This document shows positions 1 to 8,287 of a stretch of DNA of 64,000 nt, piece after piece. Position numbers and translations under genes: made by a program. This DNA is from Sphingobium sp. DEHP117 (GTDB taxonomy: Bacteria > Pseudomonadota > Alphaproteobacteria > Sphingomonadales > Sphingomonadaceae): NCBI RefSeq assembly GCF_030867385.1, contig NZ_JAPFBJ010000004.1, positions 124,001 to 188,000 of the forward strand. Reading direction: 5' to 3'. The notes beneath the pieces were generated by a model. The model saw only the letters and a list, made by a program, of their open reading frames with translations. It did not search any database and had not been told where the DNA came from. Each line of letters starts with the position of its first letter. The first letter of the stretch is position 1.

Positions 1-161
1 TCGAGCGCGGCCAGCATGGCTTGCTCGCGCTGCGTCATGAATGGCCGCGCCACTGGGTCGAGCGGTTTCTGTGGAGTGAAGCCTCGGGACATTTTCGACC
101 AGCCAAGCGCGACGATGACGCCCACCAGCAGAAGCGAGGCGAGAAATTCAAATGTGCTCAT
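1..161 (-). CDS. Partial DUF2726-like membrane-anchored protein (N-terminal 53 codons)
   Basis: This reading frame starts at 161 and runs off the left edge. A GGAGGG ribosome-binding site lies six bases upstream of the ATG. The first 22 residues begin MSTFEFLASLLLVGVIVALG, a single hydrophobic segment that should anchor the protein in the inner membrane. It is followed by a short basic stretch and then FMTQREQAMLAALE, which resembles the start of the DUF2726 domain found on many proteobacterial plasmids. The body of the domain is outside the window, so the assignment rests on a short match. It is the last gene seen in the minus-strand transfer cluster. Confidence 0.55.
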   Translation of the reverse strand, partial: MSTFEFLASLLLVGVIVALGWSKMSRGFTPQKPLDPVARPFMTQREQAMLAAL

Positions 162-174
162 TGTAGCCCTCCGT

Positions 175-375
175 TCAGCCCCAGCCGTCCCGGCGACCTT
201 CGCCATTGTCGCGCAGCTTACGGCCATCGAGGGCCGACCGGCGGATGTTGAGTTCGACCTCCTCACCCTTGCGGGTCAGCTGGACATCACGCGGATCGAT
301 GTTGTTGCGCTTCGCATAGTCTTCGGCTGCCCGTTCGCTCCCGAACTTGCCAGCCTCATCGAATTCCCAACCCAT
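175..375 (-). CDS. Small hypothetical protein, 66 aa
   Basis: I chose the ATG at 375 because a GGAG ribosome-binding site precedes it at good spacing (read gaaggagacgaacg then ATG); the longer frame to 429 has no such site and overlaps the relaxase stop. The product begins MGWEFDEAGKFGSERAAEDY, is charged and soluble, and has no transmembrane segment or recognised motif. It sits 50 bases after the relaxase gene and 13 bases before the DUF2726-like gene, so all are probably co-transcribed. The function is unknown. Confidence 0.6.
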   Translation of the reverse strand: MGWEFDEAGKFGSERAAEDYAKRNNIDPRDVQLTRKGEEVELNIRRSALDGRKLRDNGEGRRDGWG

Positions 376-425
376 CGTTCGTCTCCTTCTCTTCGCCGCA
401 GGCACCACGCCGGCGACTTCTCCAT

Positions 426-3400
426 TCACAAGTCGAGCCCGAGGCTGCGCTCGGGCAGCGGTGGCAGCGGATCGCCGCGATCGGGTTTCAGATCGGGCGG
501 CGCTTGTGGGGCCTTCGCGGCCGGCGCAGATGCCGCGCCATCGGGCAGAGGCGGCAGATCGCTTGGAACGGGAGCAAGATCGGACAGGTTGACGCCGTCG
601 ATCGGACCGGGATCGAACTTCTCGCGGGGTTGCGCGCCCGGCCCCTTCCTGCCGTCGATATCGAGGCGGCCGAGCGTCTCGAGCGAGGAGGTCTTGTTGC
701 CGGGATTCATGTCGAGCTGCCGCGCGAGCTTCTCCTTGTCGTCCACGACCATTGTCAGCTCGTCGCGCACGCGCGTGACCCCGACGTTGAAGAGGCGCTG
801 GTTCGAGAGGTTGCGCTCATGCGACGACATGACGGTGATCGCCTTGTCGGTGGTGATCCCCTGGGCCATGTGCATATTAAGGCTATAAGCAAGGTCGAGC
901 CGAGATAGCATCGGGTCACCGAGGCTGAGCGTGAGGAGCACCTTGTCCGCAGTCTCAACCTTCACGCCATCGGCATCGACGCCCACAACGCGCGCAAGCG
1001 CGGCATTGTGCAGGCCGCGCTGCTTGTCGTTGGCCGTCCAGCGGATGCGGTCCCCTTCGCGCAGCTGAAGGTCCTTCTTTTCAGAAAGCTGCAGGCGATC
1101 GCGCTGCTCGGTCGGCGACAGCTTCTGGGGATCGAAGCGTATCCTGCGCCGACCGTCCGACAGTTCGACCTTCCCGTTGGCGTGGACCTTGAGGACGTCG
1201 TAGCGTCCCGCCTTGATCCCGACGTCCTGCGCGCCGCCGCGGCCGACCTCGAGCGTCTGGCCCTGACGGTAGGTCGAGGCATAGCGCAGCTCCTCGCGCG
1301 TGGTGTTGACCCGCTCAAAGACAGTGAGATGGATCGCCTGGCCCTTGACGCTCCCTTCCGCGATCAGGCCATCTTGGATGCGCTGGTTGATGACGGCGCG
1401 CGCGTCGCGGCCCGAAGCGAAGACAGCGGTCGCCTCCCGTTCGCCAGGGGAGAGCTCGAGCCACATGTCGGCCGCAGCGGCGGCCGGCTCCCCCGCCTCG
1501 ACGACACGGTCCCCCAGCACTTTCAGCGCCGCGCCGGCCTTGCCGATATTGGCGAGCGCCGCGACGGTGCGCAGTTGGTCGGTGCGTTGGCGGATATTCT
1601 GATCCATCCGCGCCATCGTGCCGCCGCCCGCCTGGATCATGGCGAAGGCCTTGCCCGCGTCGATCGAAGAGAGCTGCTGCCGGTCACCGACCAGAACGAG
1701 CTTGTCGACGCCCAAGGCTGCTGTGATCTGGTGGAGCTTGAGCATTTCGTTCGACGACACCATCGAGGTTTCGTCGACGAGAAGCATGGTACCGGCGAGC
1801 TTCTCGCGCGCAGCCTCATATCCCAGCGTGTCACGCTCGGTCACGAACCGCTCGTTGGCGAGCACGAAGGAAGCGATCGTCTGGGCCTTGATGCCCGCCC
1901 CTTCGGCGAGGTCCGCGACCATCTTGTTCTGGAAGGCAAGTCCGGTGATCCGGGCGCCCTCCTCCTCGGCGACCCGCGCGACCGCCTGGAGCATGGTGGA
2001 CTTGCCCGTGCCGGCGGCGCCCTGCACCGAGACGGTACGATCGGCGGATGACAGGATCATCGTCGCGGCGGCGAGCTGCCCAGGATTGAGCGGCCGTTCG
2101 GCGGCATCCTGCAATCGCTGCGGCGCATCGGCGGCCGCCACAATTGGCTCGGACTTCCCTTTCCCCTCCTCGACGGCGGCAAGAATCTTCTCTTCGGTCC
2201 GCAGCGCCTCCTGCGTGGTCACCATGCGGCCAGTCCGGTCCGCGGCTGTCGCGACGCCCGGGATGAGCTGACGGTTCTGCACGAGCCGGTCGATCCGCCT
2301 CTCGATCAGGTCGACGGTGACGCCCTTGAGACCGAGATCGAGCGCGGTCTTGCCGAGCAGATTGACGGGCCATGCGGCCTCACGTTCGGAGAGGATCCGG
2401 ACGGCGGACGCGACCGCGAGCTGCGCGCGCGCTTCCGCTGGCGACTTGACCGCGCGGGCGAGCGCATTGTCCACTAAAGGGTCCTGGGGGCGGAGCAGCG
2501 CACCCAGCGTCTGGCGGGCACCAGTTACGGCATCGACAATGGCGCGGTAGCCGCGCTCGAGAGCATTTTCCGAAGACGCCATCCCGGCGCGCGCCTCGGC
2601 TGCTGCCCGCAGGTCCTTGCCGTCGAAGCCGTGGGCAGCGGCCTGGTCGATCCAGCCCTGCTTCAGCGCGGCGCGGTCCTCGACGTCGAGCTTGGGATCG
2701 CGCGAGCGTTTGGTGATTTCGCGCAGGCCCTCCGGCGACTTGATGCCGAGCCGCGTTGCGTGATCGAGGATCTCCTCGCGGCGCTGGCTGAATTCGCCGA
2801 TGACCGCCTTGGGAACGCCGGCAATCTCAAAGGTGCCATGCTTGCCCTTGAGGTCCACCTGATAGCCGATCCGCTCGAGCCCGGCGCGCAGGAAAGCATG
2901 GTAGATCGAGCCGATGATGCTGTTGTGGCTCCAGAGTTTGTCGGCGTGGAGTGCCTGCCATTTGCCATCGGGCATGCGGGTGAGGTTGGCGATGACGGCG
3001 TGGATGTGGGCCTGCGGATCGAGCGCCCGGCTCGTGTCGTGCTGGAAGAGCGCGTAGACGAGATTGCCCGTCTGGACCGGGACCTTGCGCCCCTCGATGT
3101 CGCGACGCCCTTCCGCGAGGTTCTTCTCGACCCAGGCCATGGTCGCCTTGACCGCGGCCATATTGGCGTCAAGCACGCGCTTGTCGCCGGCGACATAGGC
3201 CATGACCGAAGCCGACTTCGGCATGGAGAAGGTGAGGTCGTAGCCGGCGCGCCGGTTCTCGACCTGGGCGACCGCTTCGCCGCTTGGGAGGATACCGTTC
3301 AGCACGCCCTCGAAGGCGTCCTTCGAGACTTCTCCGGACAGGCCGATCGCCTCGGCGCCCTCCCCTCCCCAGGCGCTGATCTCGGACGAGCCCTCGACCG

Positions 3401-3470
3401 TGTAATAGTCGTCCTTCGCGAAATAGTTCGCGGCACCGGAAGCGGAGCGGACGCCGGCGACCGAGAGCAT
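426..3470 (-). CDS. mobF: MobF-family conjugative relaxase-helicase (TrwC/TraI type)
   Basis: This 1014-residue protein should nick oriT, stay covalently attached to the 5' end and unwind the strand to be transferred. The N-terminal relaxase domain (about 1-300) carries candidate active-site tyrosines at 16 and 22-23, and the metal-binding three-histidine motif as HDTSRALDPQAHIH at 144-157. The C-terminal RecD-like helicase has Walker A GAAGTGKST at about 484-492, Walker B LLVDETSM at 563-570, and late helicase motifs around NMHMAQGITT and NVGVTRVRDE. The tail after about 930 is proline-rich and low complexity. Its start overlaps the coupling-protein stop in a TGATG junction, which implies translational coupling. 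TrwC of R388 and TraI of F are the known models. Length and domain order are normal for the family. Confidence 0.95.
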   Translation of the reverse strand: MLSVAGVRSASGAANYFAKDDYYTVEGSSEISAWGGEGAEAIGLSGEVSKDAFEGVLNGILPSGEAVAQVENRRAGYDLTFSMPKSASVMAYVAGDKRVLDANMAAVKATMAWVEKNLAEGRRDIEGRKVPVQTGNLVYALFQHDTSRALDPQAHIHAVIANLTRMPDGKWQALHADKLWSHNSIIGSIYHAFLRAGLERIGYQVDLKGKHGTFEIAGVPKAVIGEFSQRREEILDHATRLGIKSPEGLREITKRSRDPKLDVEDRAALKQGWIDQAAAHGFDGKDLRAAAEARAGMASSENALERGYRAIVDAVTGARQTLGALLRPQDPLVDNALARAVKSPAEARAQLAVASAVRILSEREAAWPVNLLGKTALDLGLKGVTVDLIERRIDRLVQNRQLIPGVATAADRTGRMVTTQEALRTEEKILAAVEEGKGKSEPIVAAADAPQRLQDAAERPLNPGQLAAATMILSSADRTVSVQGAAGTGKSTMLQAVARVAEEEGARITGLAFQNKMVADLAEGAGIKAQTIASFVLANERFVTERDTLGYEAAREKLAGTMLLVDETSMVSSNEMLKLHQITAALGVDKLVLVGDRQQLSSIDAGKAFAMIQAGGGTMARMDQNIRQRTDQLRTVAALANIGKAGAALKVLGDRVVEAGEPAAAAADMWLELSPGEREATAVFASGRDARAVINQRIQDGLIAEGSVKGQAIHLTVFERVNTTREELRYASTYRQGQTLEVGRGGAQDVGIKAGRYDVLKVHANGKVELSDGRRRIRFDPQKLSPTEQRDRLQLSEKKDLQLREGDRIRWTANDKQRGLHNAALARVVGVDADGVKVETADKVLLTLSLGDPMLSRLDLAYSLNMHMAQGITTDKAITVMSSHERNLSNQRLFNVGVTRVRDELTMVVDDKEKLARQLDMNPGNKTSSLETLGRLDIDGRKGPGAQPREKFDPGPIDGVNLSDLAPVPSDLPPLPDGAASAPAAKAPQAPPDLKPDRGDPLPPLPERSLGLDL

Positions 3471-5776
3471 CAGATGCCCATGTCCATGCCGTCATCCTCG
3501 CGGCCGGTGGAGAAGTCGTGGCGCAGCTCGATCAGGGTCTGGTCCTCGACCTGTGGGCTCGTCTCCCCGTGCCGGTGGCCATCACGACGATCGTCCCGGT
3601 CGCGCGCGGAAACCGGCTGTTCCTCGCCGCTGGCGCGCGCCGCCTGCGCCCTGTCCGCGCTATGCGTGCCAGGCGTCGCCTGTTCGTCCCGGTCGTCCGC
3701 CCGCTGCGCCGCGCGGCGGGCGGCATCGTCCTCCTCCTCGACCTCGGCCGACAGGATCCGTGCGGCGAGATCGCGGGCGAGATTGGTGATCTCGGCCACT
3801 TCCTCCACGACCTGCAACGAGCCGTCGCGCCCGCCCGCCTCCCCTGCCCCGTCTTCCTCGAACACCTCCTCTCCGCGCCTTGAGCGTACCGGCCCGACAT
3901 CGGGCCGTTGGACGAAGCCCTGGGCGACCTGGGGATAGTCCTTCCACTCGAGCAGGATGCGCGCGGCGGGGAAGCCGTCGGGGAATTTCACGAAGCCGTG
4001 CATCGAGGGCAGGTTGGTGATGTCATCGGCGATGACGAGTGGTTCGACCTGCTTGCGCGGGGTCAGGGTCGAAGCGTCGCGGGTGTTATTGTAGCCGTAG
4101 CTATAGGCCTCATCCATCTGGCGAACCTCGCGGTTGCCGATGTAGCGCGCGCACTGCTCGGCCGTGTCGAGATCGGCCGTCGCGAGGATGAGCTTGGAGC
4201 GGGCGAGCGAGGCGAGATTGCGTGCCCCTTGCTCGCCATAGACTTCGACCAGCTTCTCGAAGCTGTGGATGCCCAGGATCATCGCGCCGCCAAACGCGCG
4301 CGCCGTCTGGAGACCATTCTCGATCGCCGGAAGGCGATGCAGTGCGCCAAGCTCGTCGAACATGAACCAGGTGCGCAAGCTGCGGGTGCGCGGCAGCGTC
4401 ATCAGCCGGTTGATCGCGAGATCCATCCACAGCGTGAGCAGCGCCCGGTTCATCGGCAGATCGACATAGTTCGACGTCACGAACAGGATCGATCCGGGCT
4501 TCTTGTCCCGCGTGATCCAGTCGCGGATCGAGAAGGATTCGCCCTCGTCGGGAAGGAAGCGAAGGACCTGCGCATTGGTGTTGAAGACGGCGCGGATCGA
4601 TTCCGCCATGCGGGCCGCTTCGGGGGCAGTGAGCGGGTCGGCGATGGTGTTGGCGAGGAAGCGGTGGACGCGCTTCAGGTCGGCCGTCATCAGGTTCTCG
4701 GACAGCGCCAGATTGCTGGTCTGCCCCCGCTCCATCAGGCGAATGCACATCTCGATGAAGAGGGTGCGCGCTGCGAGCGCCCAGAAGGGTTCGGACGAAC
4801 CGCCATCCGAAGGGATTAGCGCCGCCGCGGCGGCCGTGAATTCGCTGTGGGTGCGGCAATCGTTGAAGATCGACCAGGCCGGGCAGCGCGCGTCCATGGG
4901 ATTGAGGATCGTGTCGCGTGTGGGATCGTAGAAGGCTTCGACATAGGCGCCGGTGAGATCGAAGATGACGGCCGTGTCCTGGCGCTCGCGCATCTGGGTG
5001 ACGAGGCTTCTGAGCTCGGTCGTCTTGCCTGATCCGGTGGTGCCGATGAGCATCGCATGGGATTGTTCGGTGCGGTGCGGAAAGGGGATGCCCGCGAGCG
5101 TGTAGGGATGATGGATGCCGGCTTCCTTGCGCGCTCGGAACGGGAGCGCGAGAACCTGCCGCGAGGACAGGCCGGGGAAGAGGTCGGCCGCCTCCTCTTC
5201 GAACTTCACCCGGTTATGCTCGTTGATCTCCACCAGAAGCACGCTGCGATCAACCAGCATGGCGCCGCGTTCATGCCGTTCCTGAAGGATCGAACGGCCG
5301 CGCCGATGCGAGATGTCGACGAACCAGATGGCGGCCGGAATGGTGATGAAGACCGAGATCAGGAAAGCGCCGATGAGGCCCCGCATCGCGACGGCCCAGG
5401 CTGTGATGACCTCGGGAATATAGGGCACCGCTTTCATCACGGTGCGCATGAGGTCGCCGTTCGGCAGCGTGACGTTGACGCGCTTGTTCGGATTGAGGTC
5501 GATCCAGTTCCAGAGGGTCGCATAGACCTTCATGCAGACGAGCTGGAAACCATGCTCGTCGAGCTTGAGCGACATGATGATGAACCAGGCGGCGAGAAAG
5601 GCGAAGAACCAGAGGATGAAGGGCAGCTTGGCGCCCGAGAACCACATCAGCATCTCATGGGTGAGTAGCTGGCTGCCGCGGGTGAAATTGCCGGCATTGC
5701 GCTGCACGCGGCCGCGCGCCGAATGATGGGTGAGCGGGACGGGACGCCCGTCCGTGCGGATGTCCTCACGCGCCAT
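3470..5776 (-). CDS. traD: Type IV coupling protein (TraD/TrwB/VirD4 family)
   Basis: This 768-residue ATPase should connect the relaxosome to the type IV secretion channel and pump the nucleoprotein complex. Two membrane segments lie at about 50-70 and 128-153. The ATPase core has Walker A GTTGSGKT at 245-252 and a Walker B region WFMFDELGALHRLP, followed by ARAFGGAMILGIHSFEKL, typical of TrwB-like coupling proteins. The last 130 residues are acidic and arginine-rich with no recognised fold and may bind partners. The start overlaps the end of the ribbon-helix-helix gene by 11 bases, and the stop overlaps the relaxase start. No channel (VirB/Trb) genes are in this window. Confidence 0.93.
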   Translation of the reverse strand: MAREDIRTDGRPVPLTHHSARGRVQRNAGNFTRGSQLLTHEMLMWFSGAKLPFILWFFAFLAAWFIIMSLKLDEHGFQLVCMKVYATLWNWIDLNPNKRVNVTLPNGDLMRTVMKAVPYIPEVITAWAVAMRGLIGAFLISVFITIPAAIWFVDISHRRGRSILQERHERGAMLVDRSVLLVEINEHNRVKFEEEAADLFPGLSSRQVLALPFRARKEAGIHHPYTLAGIPFPHRTEQSHAMLIGTTGSGKTTELRSLVTQMRERQDTAVIFDLTGAYVEAFYDPTRDTILNPMDARCPAWSIFNDCRTHSEFTAAAAALIPSDGGSSEPFWALAARTLFIEMCIRLMERGQTSNLALSENLMTADLKRVHRFLANTIADPLTAPEAARMAESIRAVFNTNAQVLRFLPDEGESFSIRDWITRDKKPGSILFVTSNYVDLPMNRALLTLWMDLAINRLMTLPRTRSLRTWFMFDELGALHRLPAIENGLQTARAFGGAMILGIHSFEKLVEVYGEQGARNLASLARSKLILATADLDTAEQCARYIGNREVRQMDEAYSYGYNNTRDASTLTPRKQVEPLVIADDITNLPSMHGFVKFPDGFPAARILLEWKDYPQVAQGFVQRPDVGPVRSRRGEEVFEEDGAGEAGGRDGSLQVVEEVAEITNLARDLAARILSAEVEEEDDAARRAAQRADDRDEQATPGTHSADRAQAARASGEEQPVSARDRDDRRDGHRHGETSPQVEDQTLIELRHDFSTGREDDGMDMGI

Positions 5777-6056
5777 GATATTGCTCCAGACGTTTGTCGG
5801 TTTCCGCGATGATGCGGTCGCGATATTCGGGGAATTGTTCGCGGATGATGATGTCGAGCGCGAGATGCTGGAACTCGCTGATGCGGGCGATCCGACGGTG
5901 GCTTGAGGTCAAGAGCTGGCCGGATCCCAGGAAGGCATCGACGGCCGCGCGCAGCAGGTCGGACGGCGTGCATCCGCGCTCCGCGGCGAGCGCTACGAGG
6001 CGATCATATTTGCTCCGGTCGAGCCGGACCGAGCAATGCTTGTAGGGAATGGTCAA
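5766..6056 (-). CDS. Ribbon-helix-helix relaxosome accessory protein
   Basis: This 96-residue protein starts MTIPYKHCSVRLDRSKYDRL, a beta strand of the ribbon-helix-helix type, followed by two helices ending near LRAAVDAFLG. Small proteins of this fold next to relaxase and coupling-protein genes usually bind oriT, bend it and recruit the relaxase, and often repress their own operon. It is the first gene of the minus-strand transfer cluster and directly faces the dyad-rich gap at 6057-6537, as expected for an oriT-binding protein. It overlaps the coupling-protein gene by 11 bases. The role is inferred from fold and position. Confidence 0.75.
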   Translation of the reverse strand: MTIPYKHCSVRLDRSKYDRLVALAAERGCTPSDLLRAAVDAFLGSGQLLTSSHRRIARISEFQHLALDIIIREQFPEYRDRIIAETDKRLEQYHGA

Positions 6057-6157
6057 ACCGAGCCTCCTAGCAGGGAGGCTGGTGGGGTCTCAGAAACCGA
6101 TCCGACTTATAGCGCAATCGTGTCGGTGGAGCAAGAAAATCGCATGCGCGGCGCGGA

Positions 6158-6178
6158 GCGTGTTCTCGTGTAACACGC
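6158..6178. repeat. Perfect 7-bp inverted repeat in oriT candidate
   Basis: GCGTGTT and AACACGC are separated by the 7-base spacer CTCGTGT. It may be a relaxase or accessory-protein binding site. Confidence 0.6.
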
Positions 6179-6194
6179 TGAAATGGCCGATTTT

Positions 6195-6239
6195 CGTGTG
6201 TTTTGTGGGCAGCGAAATCCTGTCCCACAGCCGCACACG
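6195..6239. repeat. Nested interrupted dyad in oriT candidate
   Basis: Outer arms CGTGTG/CACACG and inner arms TGTGGG/CCCACA are separated by 3- and 4-base internal loops, and the central loop is 14 bases. The near-symmetry suggests a hairpin extruded in single-stranded transfer DNA. Confidence 0.6.
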
Positions 6240-6537
6240 CACCAAGACCGCCATAAGTCGCTGGAATTGTTCCAGAACCCAATGCACCGAGGTGCGTTCG
6301 GTGTGCTTCTCTGCACCAGGGCTGATCCACTCCCCGGGGCGTCTTGTGACGCGATCAAATGGCATGGGGAAGCGCCTCCGGCGGGACGCCAGGCCGTCCG
6401 GTGGACGGAAGGAAAGCCATGGTTGCGGCAGTTGACCAACCGCTTGGCGGGCGCGCATTCCGTGCTTCCGGCATGGCCGGTGAGCGCTTATAGTGGGCCT
6501 GTTCATAGCCCGATCAGCGTGAACCGAGAGGCCCTTC

Positions 6538-6756
6538 ATGGCACGCACATTGGAACAGGAAAGAGCAGCGATAGAAGAGGAAGGCCGCAAGCTCGAGGAG
6601 CGACGGCAACGGCTGGAAGAGAAGGAACGCGAGGCCGCGATCCAGGCTCTTGAGAAGACCGGCCTGCTGAAGCTCGACGGCAAGCGATTGGGTGGGCTCG
6701 TTGCCCGTATCCGGTCGCTCGGCATCGACGAAGTGGAAAAGCGCCTCACGGCCTGA
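6538..6756 (+). CDS. Small coiled-coil protein divergent from the transfer operon
   Basis: This 72-residue protein has a charged heptad-like helix at about 5-42 (EERRQRLEEKEREAAIQAL) followed by LKLDGKRLGGLVARIRSLG and a short amphipathic end. It starts just after the oriT candidate and reads away from it. Small helical proteins at this position in alphaproteobacterial plasmids are often transfer accessory factors, but I see no diagnostic domain. A perfect 14-bp hairpin (6786-6820) lies 30 bases after the stop. The function is unknown; a relaxosome role is only a positional inference. Confidence 0.65.
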   Translation: MARTLEQERAAIEEEGRKLEERRQRLEEKEREAAIQALEKTGLLKLDGKRLGGLVARIRSLGIDEVEKRLTA

Positions 6757-6785
6757 ACAGCCCCCGCCGCGACCCTTGTCGCGGC

Positions 6786-6820
6786 ACGGGCATGGGGGGT
6801 TCGATGCCCCCCATGCCCGT
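6786..6820. repeat. 14-bp perfect hairpin with TTCGATG loop, copy 1
   Basis: The arms at 6786-6799 and 6807-6820 are perfectly complementary, with the seven-base loop TTCGATG at 6800-6806. The same loop and stem length recur at 9797-9831 with a different stem sequence. It has no T-run after it on the plus strand, so it is not a standard terminator for the upstream gene. Confidence 0.85.
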
Positions 6821-6833
6821 AACATCGCCACAC

Positions 6834-6868
6834 AAAAAAAGGGAGAGGCGCGTGCGCGCCCCTCCCCG
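6834..6868 (-). terminator. Rho-independent terminator of the 6876-7100 gene
   Basis: Read on the minus strand, a GC-rich stem (6841-6868) is followed directly by seven T residues (6834-6840). One stem position pairs as G-U only on the minus strand, which fits this direction. It lies eight bases after the stop of the minus-strand gene. Confidence 0.8.
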
Positions 6869-6875
6869 TCTTGCC

Positions 6876-7100
6876 TCAATATTCGTCGAGCAGTCCGCCC
6901 GGCACGCTGTGGACGATCCGGTCGATGATCGTCATCGGCAGCGCGCCGTAATCGCCCTCGTCGATGGTGATGTAGCCCGCCTCGTCGTCCGCCACGACGT
7001 GCTGGTCGAAGTAGCTGTGAAGCGCGCGGCGTTCGGCGTTCGCGATGGCTGCGAAGAAGGCGGCGTTGTCGGCGGCGGCGCTGGTCGAGATCATCTGCAT
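6876..7100 (-). CDS. Small hypothetical protein, 74 aa
   Basis: I placed the start at the ATG at 7100, which follows the ribosome-binding site CAGGAG. The product begins MQMISTSAAADNAAFFAAIA, is acidic near its middle (DDEAGYITIDEGDY) and has no recognised domain. Its leader is unusual in two ways. The ribosome-binding site lies inside a perfect 10-bp hairpin (7106-7135), and a perfect 18-bp inverted repeat lies 100 bases upstream (7201-7270). It is bounded downstream by a terminator and the TTCGATG hairpin. The function is unknown, but the expression appears tightly controlled. Confidence 0.65.
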   Translation of the reverse strand: MQMISTSAAADNAAFFAAIANAERRALHSYFDQHVVADDEAGYITIDEGDYGALPMTIIDRIVHSVPGGLLDEY

Positions 7101-7105
7101 GGATT

Positions 7106-7135
7106 CGCTCCTGTCTGTCTTGAATGACAGGAGCG
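7106..7135 (-). promoter_or_regulatory. Ribosome-binding-site-sequestering hairpin
   Basis: CGCTCCTGTC (7106-7115) and GACAGGAGCG (7126-7135) form a perfect 10-bp stem. In the minus-strand mRNA the 3' arm contains the CAGGAG ribosome-binding site of the gene starting at 7100, so the folded leader would block initiation. Confidence 0.7.
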
Positions 7136-7200
7136 GCGCGTCAGGCGGCCGAGGCCGGGTCAAGGACCCGCGAAGCGGGCCGCGAAGCGGCGGTGGGGGT

Positions 7201-7270
7201 CACGATTTTCTTCGGCGGCCACCACGCCGAAGGACGAGCGCCTCCCCTCGATCCGCCGAAGAAAATCGTG
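7201..7270. repeat. Leader hairpin family, member 1 (18-bp perfect arms)
   Basis: Arm CACGATTTTCTTCGGCGG at 7201-7218 is perfectly repeated in inverted form at 7253-7270, with a 34-base loop. Related elements with a GATTTT/AAAAT core and flanking G-runs occur at 8410-8455, 11118-11164 and 13333-13400, each 100-150 bases upstream of a minus-strand start codon. Confidence 0.85.
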
Positions 7271-7430
7271 GGGCCCCGCCGTCCTTGAGGCGGCCTCGGA
7301 CGTCTGACAGAATGGGAAGACTGTGAGAGATGTTCCCTCTCGTCGGGAGACCTCGGCCGAGGCGTAGCGACGTGCGGACCGAAGGGTCCGCATGGCACGC
7401 GAGCGAGCCGGGGCATCGAGCCATCTCGTC
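7271..7430. other. Gene-free stretch
   Basis: No coding region is supported. It contains a short hairpin TGCGGACC/GGTCCGCA near 7371-7391 and some GC-rich palindromic bits. It is the spacer between the 7472-8287 gene and the leader hairpin of the next minus-strand gene. Confidence 0.5.
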
Positions 7431-7463
7431 GAAAGAACGGGACCGAGCGCGTGGCCCGGTCCC
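7431..7463 (-). terminator. Rho-independent terminator of the 7472-8287 gene
   Basis: On the minus strand, GGGACCG (7457-7463) and CGGTCCC (7439-7445) form a stem, extended by GGC/GCT-like pairs, followed by GTTCTTTC. Confidence 0.65.
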
Positions 7464-7471
7464 GGCTGCCG

Positions 7472-8287
7472 TCAGGGGTGACGGCCGCAATGGCAATAGT
7501 GTTCGTCGATGCCGGTCAGGGAGCATAGGCCGGGTCCGAAGTCGGCATATCGCTCGTCCTCGCCCGCGATGTAGCCGTGGTCATTGGCGATCTTGACGGC
7601 GTAGCGGCGCAGGTCCGGATCAAGCTTGTTGATGGCGCGTGCACAGGCCGTGGAGAACTGGCGGGCGTAGAGTTCGTACGTCGCGCCGGCGGTGGCCCGC
7701 ATCTCCGCTTCGGCGAGCCGTTCCGCGTCGGCACGCAACTGTTCGAGGGTCAGAAACTGCGGCGTCTCCTTGATGCACGAACCCCCGGATAGAGCGATAG
7801 GCTGGTTCTGGATCACCACGCGATAGGCCGGGCTATCGTCCGAGAGTGCTCGAAGGATCGCGTAGCCGTTCGATCGGGCGACCTGGCGTGCGATGCGGCA
7901 AGTTAGGCGGTAGAGCCGGTCATGCTCGGCCCTGAAGAAATCCCGTTCGGTGGAGGTTTGGGCAACGCTGACTAAGCGCCCGCAGGTCTGGGTAAGTGCG
8001 AGATATCTTTCGAGCAGGCGAATGAGCCGGAAGCCAGTCGCTTGCGCTGGCCAGTAGCCCGGCTCGTGCGGTTGGACAATATGGGCGGTATCCGGCCGGA
8101 CGTCGTCGATGTCGTCATCCGGATTGTCCGGCACATGGTCGTCGGGGATCCGATAGACGGTTCCGCAGTGCGAGCAGCGCGCGCGTTCGTCGACATGATC
8201 ATATTGCTCGGCGTCGAAGAGGGTCGTGCAGTTTGGACAGAATGGGGTGCTGAACAGCGTGCGCAGGGAGTGGTGAAGATTGTCCAT
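7472..8287 (-). CDS. Hypothetical protein with N-terminal zinc ribbon
   Basis: The ATG at 8287 is preceded by CGGAGG at ideal spacing, so I dropped the 11-codon upstream extension. The 271-residue product begins MDNLHHSLRTLFSTPFCPNC. Two CxxC pairs, CPNC at 17-20 and CSHC about 22 residues later, form a zinc ribbon. An acidic linker rich in Asp follows, then a helical body with no recognised family and a C-terminal YCHCGRHP. Zinc ribbons on plasmid proteins usually bind nucleic acid or a polymerase subunit. A leader hairpin lies upstream at 8410-8455 and a terminator downstream. The function is unknown. Confidence 0.7.
   Translation of the reverse strand: MDNLHHSLRTLFSTPFCPNCTTLFDAEQYDHVDERARCSHCGTVYRIPDDHVPDNPDDDIDDVRPDTAHIVQPHEPGYWPAQATGFRLIRLLERYLALTQTCGRLVSVAQTSTERDFFRAEHDRLYRLTCRIARQVARSNGYAILRALSDDSPAYRVVIQNQPIALSGGSCIKETPQFLTLEQLRADAERLAEAEMRATAGATYELYARQFSTACARAINKLDPDLRRYAVKIANDHGYIAGEDERYADFGPGLCSLTGIDEHYCHCGRHP

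Larger units (their letters stand above)
6057..6537. other. Candidate oriT region between divergent transfer genes
   Basis: This 481-base gap holds no convincing gene. It separates the ribbon-helix-helix/coupling/relaxase operon (minus) from a small plus-strand coiled-coil gene. It contains a perfect 7-bp inverted repeat, GCGTGTT at 6158-6164 and AACACGC at 6172-6178. Next to it is a nested interrupted dyad: CGTGTG 6195-6200 and TGTGGG 6204-6209 pair with CCCACA 6224-6229 and CACACG 6234-6239. The sequence around 6105-6200 is AT-richer than its surroundings. Such dyads beside relaxosome genes are the usual look of MobF origins of transfer. The nic site itself cannot be placed by eye. Confidence 0.5.

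Noticed and set aside
16..888. 290-aa plus-strand frame and similar long frames opposite the relaxase and coupling-protein genes
   Set aside because: They are Arg/Pro/Ser-rich, lack ribosome-binding sites and lie opposite clear genes; they are GC-driven shadows.
6800..6806. The TTCGATG loops looked like tRNA T-loops
   Set aside because: The 14-bp stems are far longer than a T stem, and no acceptor or anticodon arms are present at either copy.
6538..7270. Array of inverted repeats considered as CRISPR
   Set aside because: The repeats are inverted hairpins of different sequence, not direct repeats with unique spacers.
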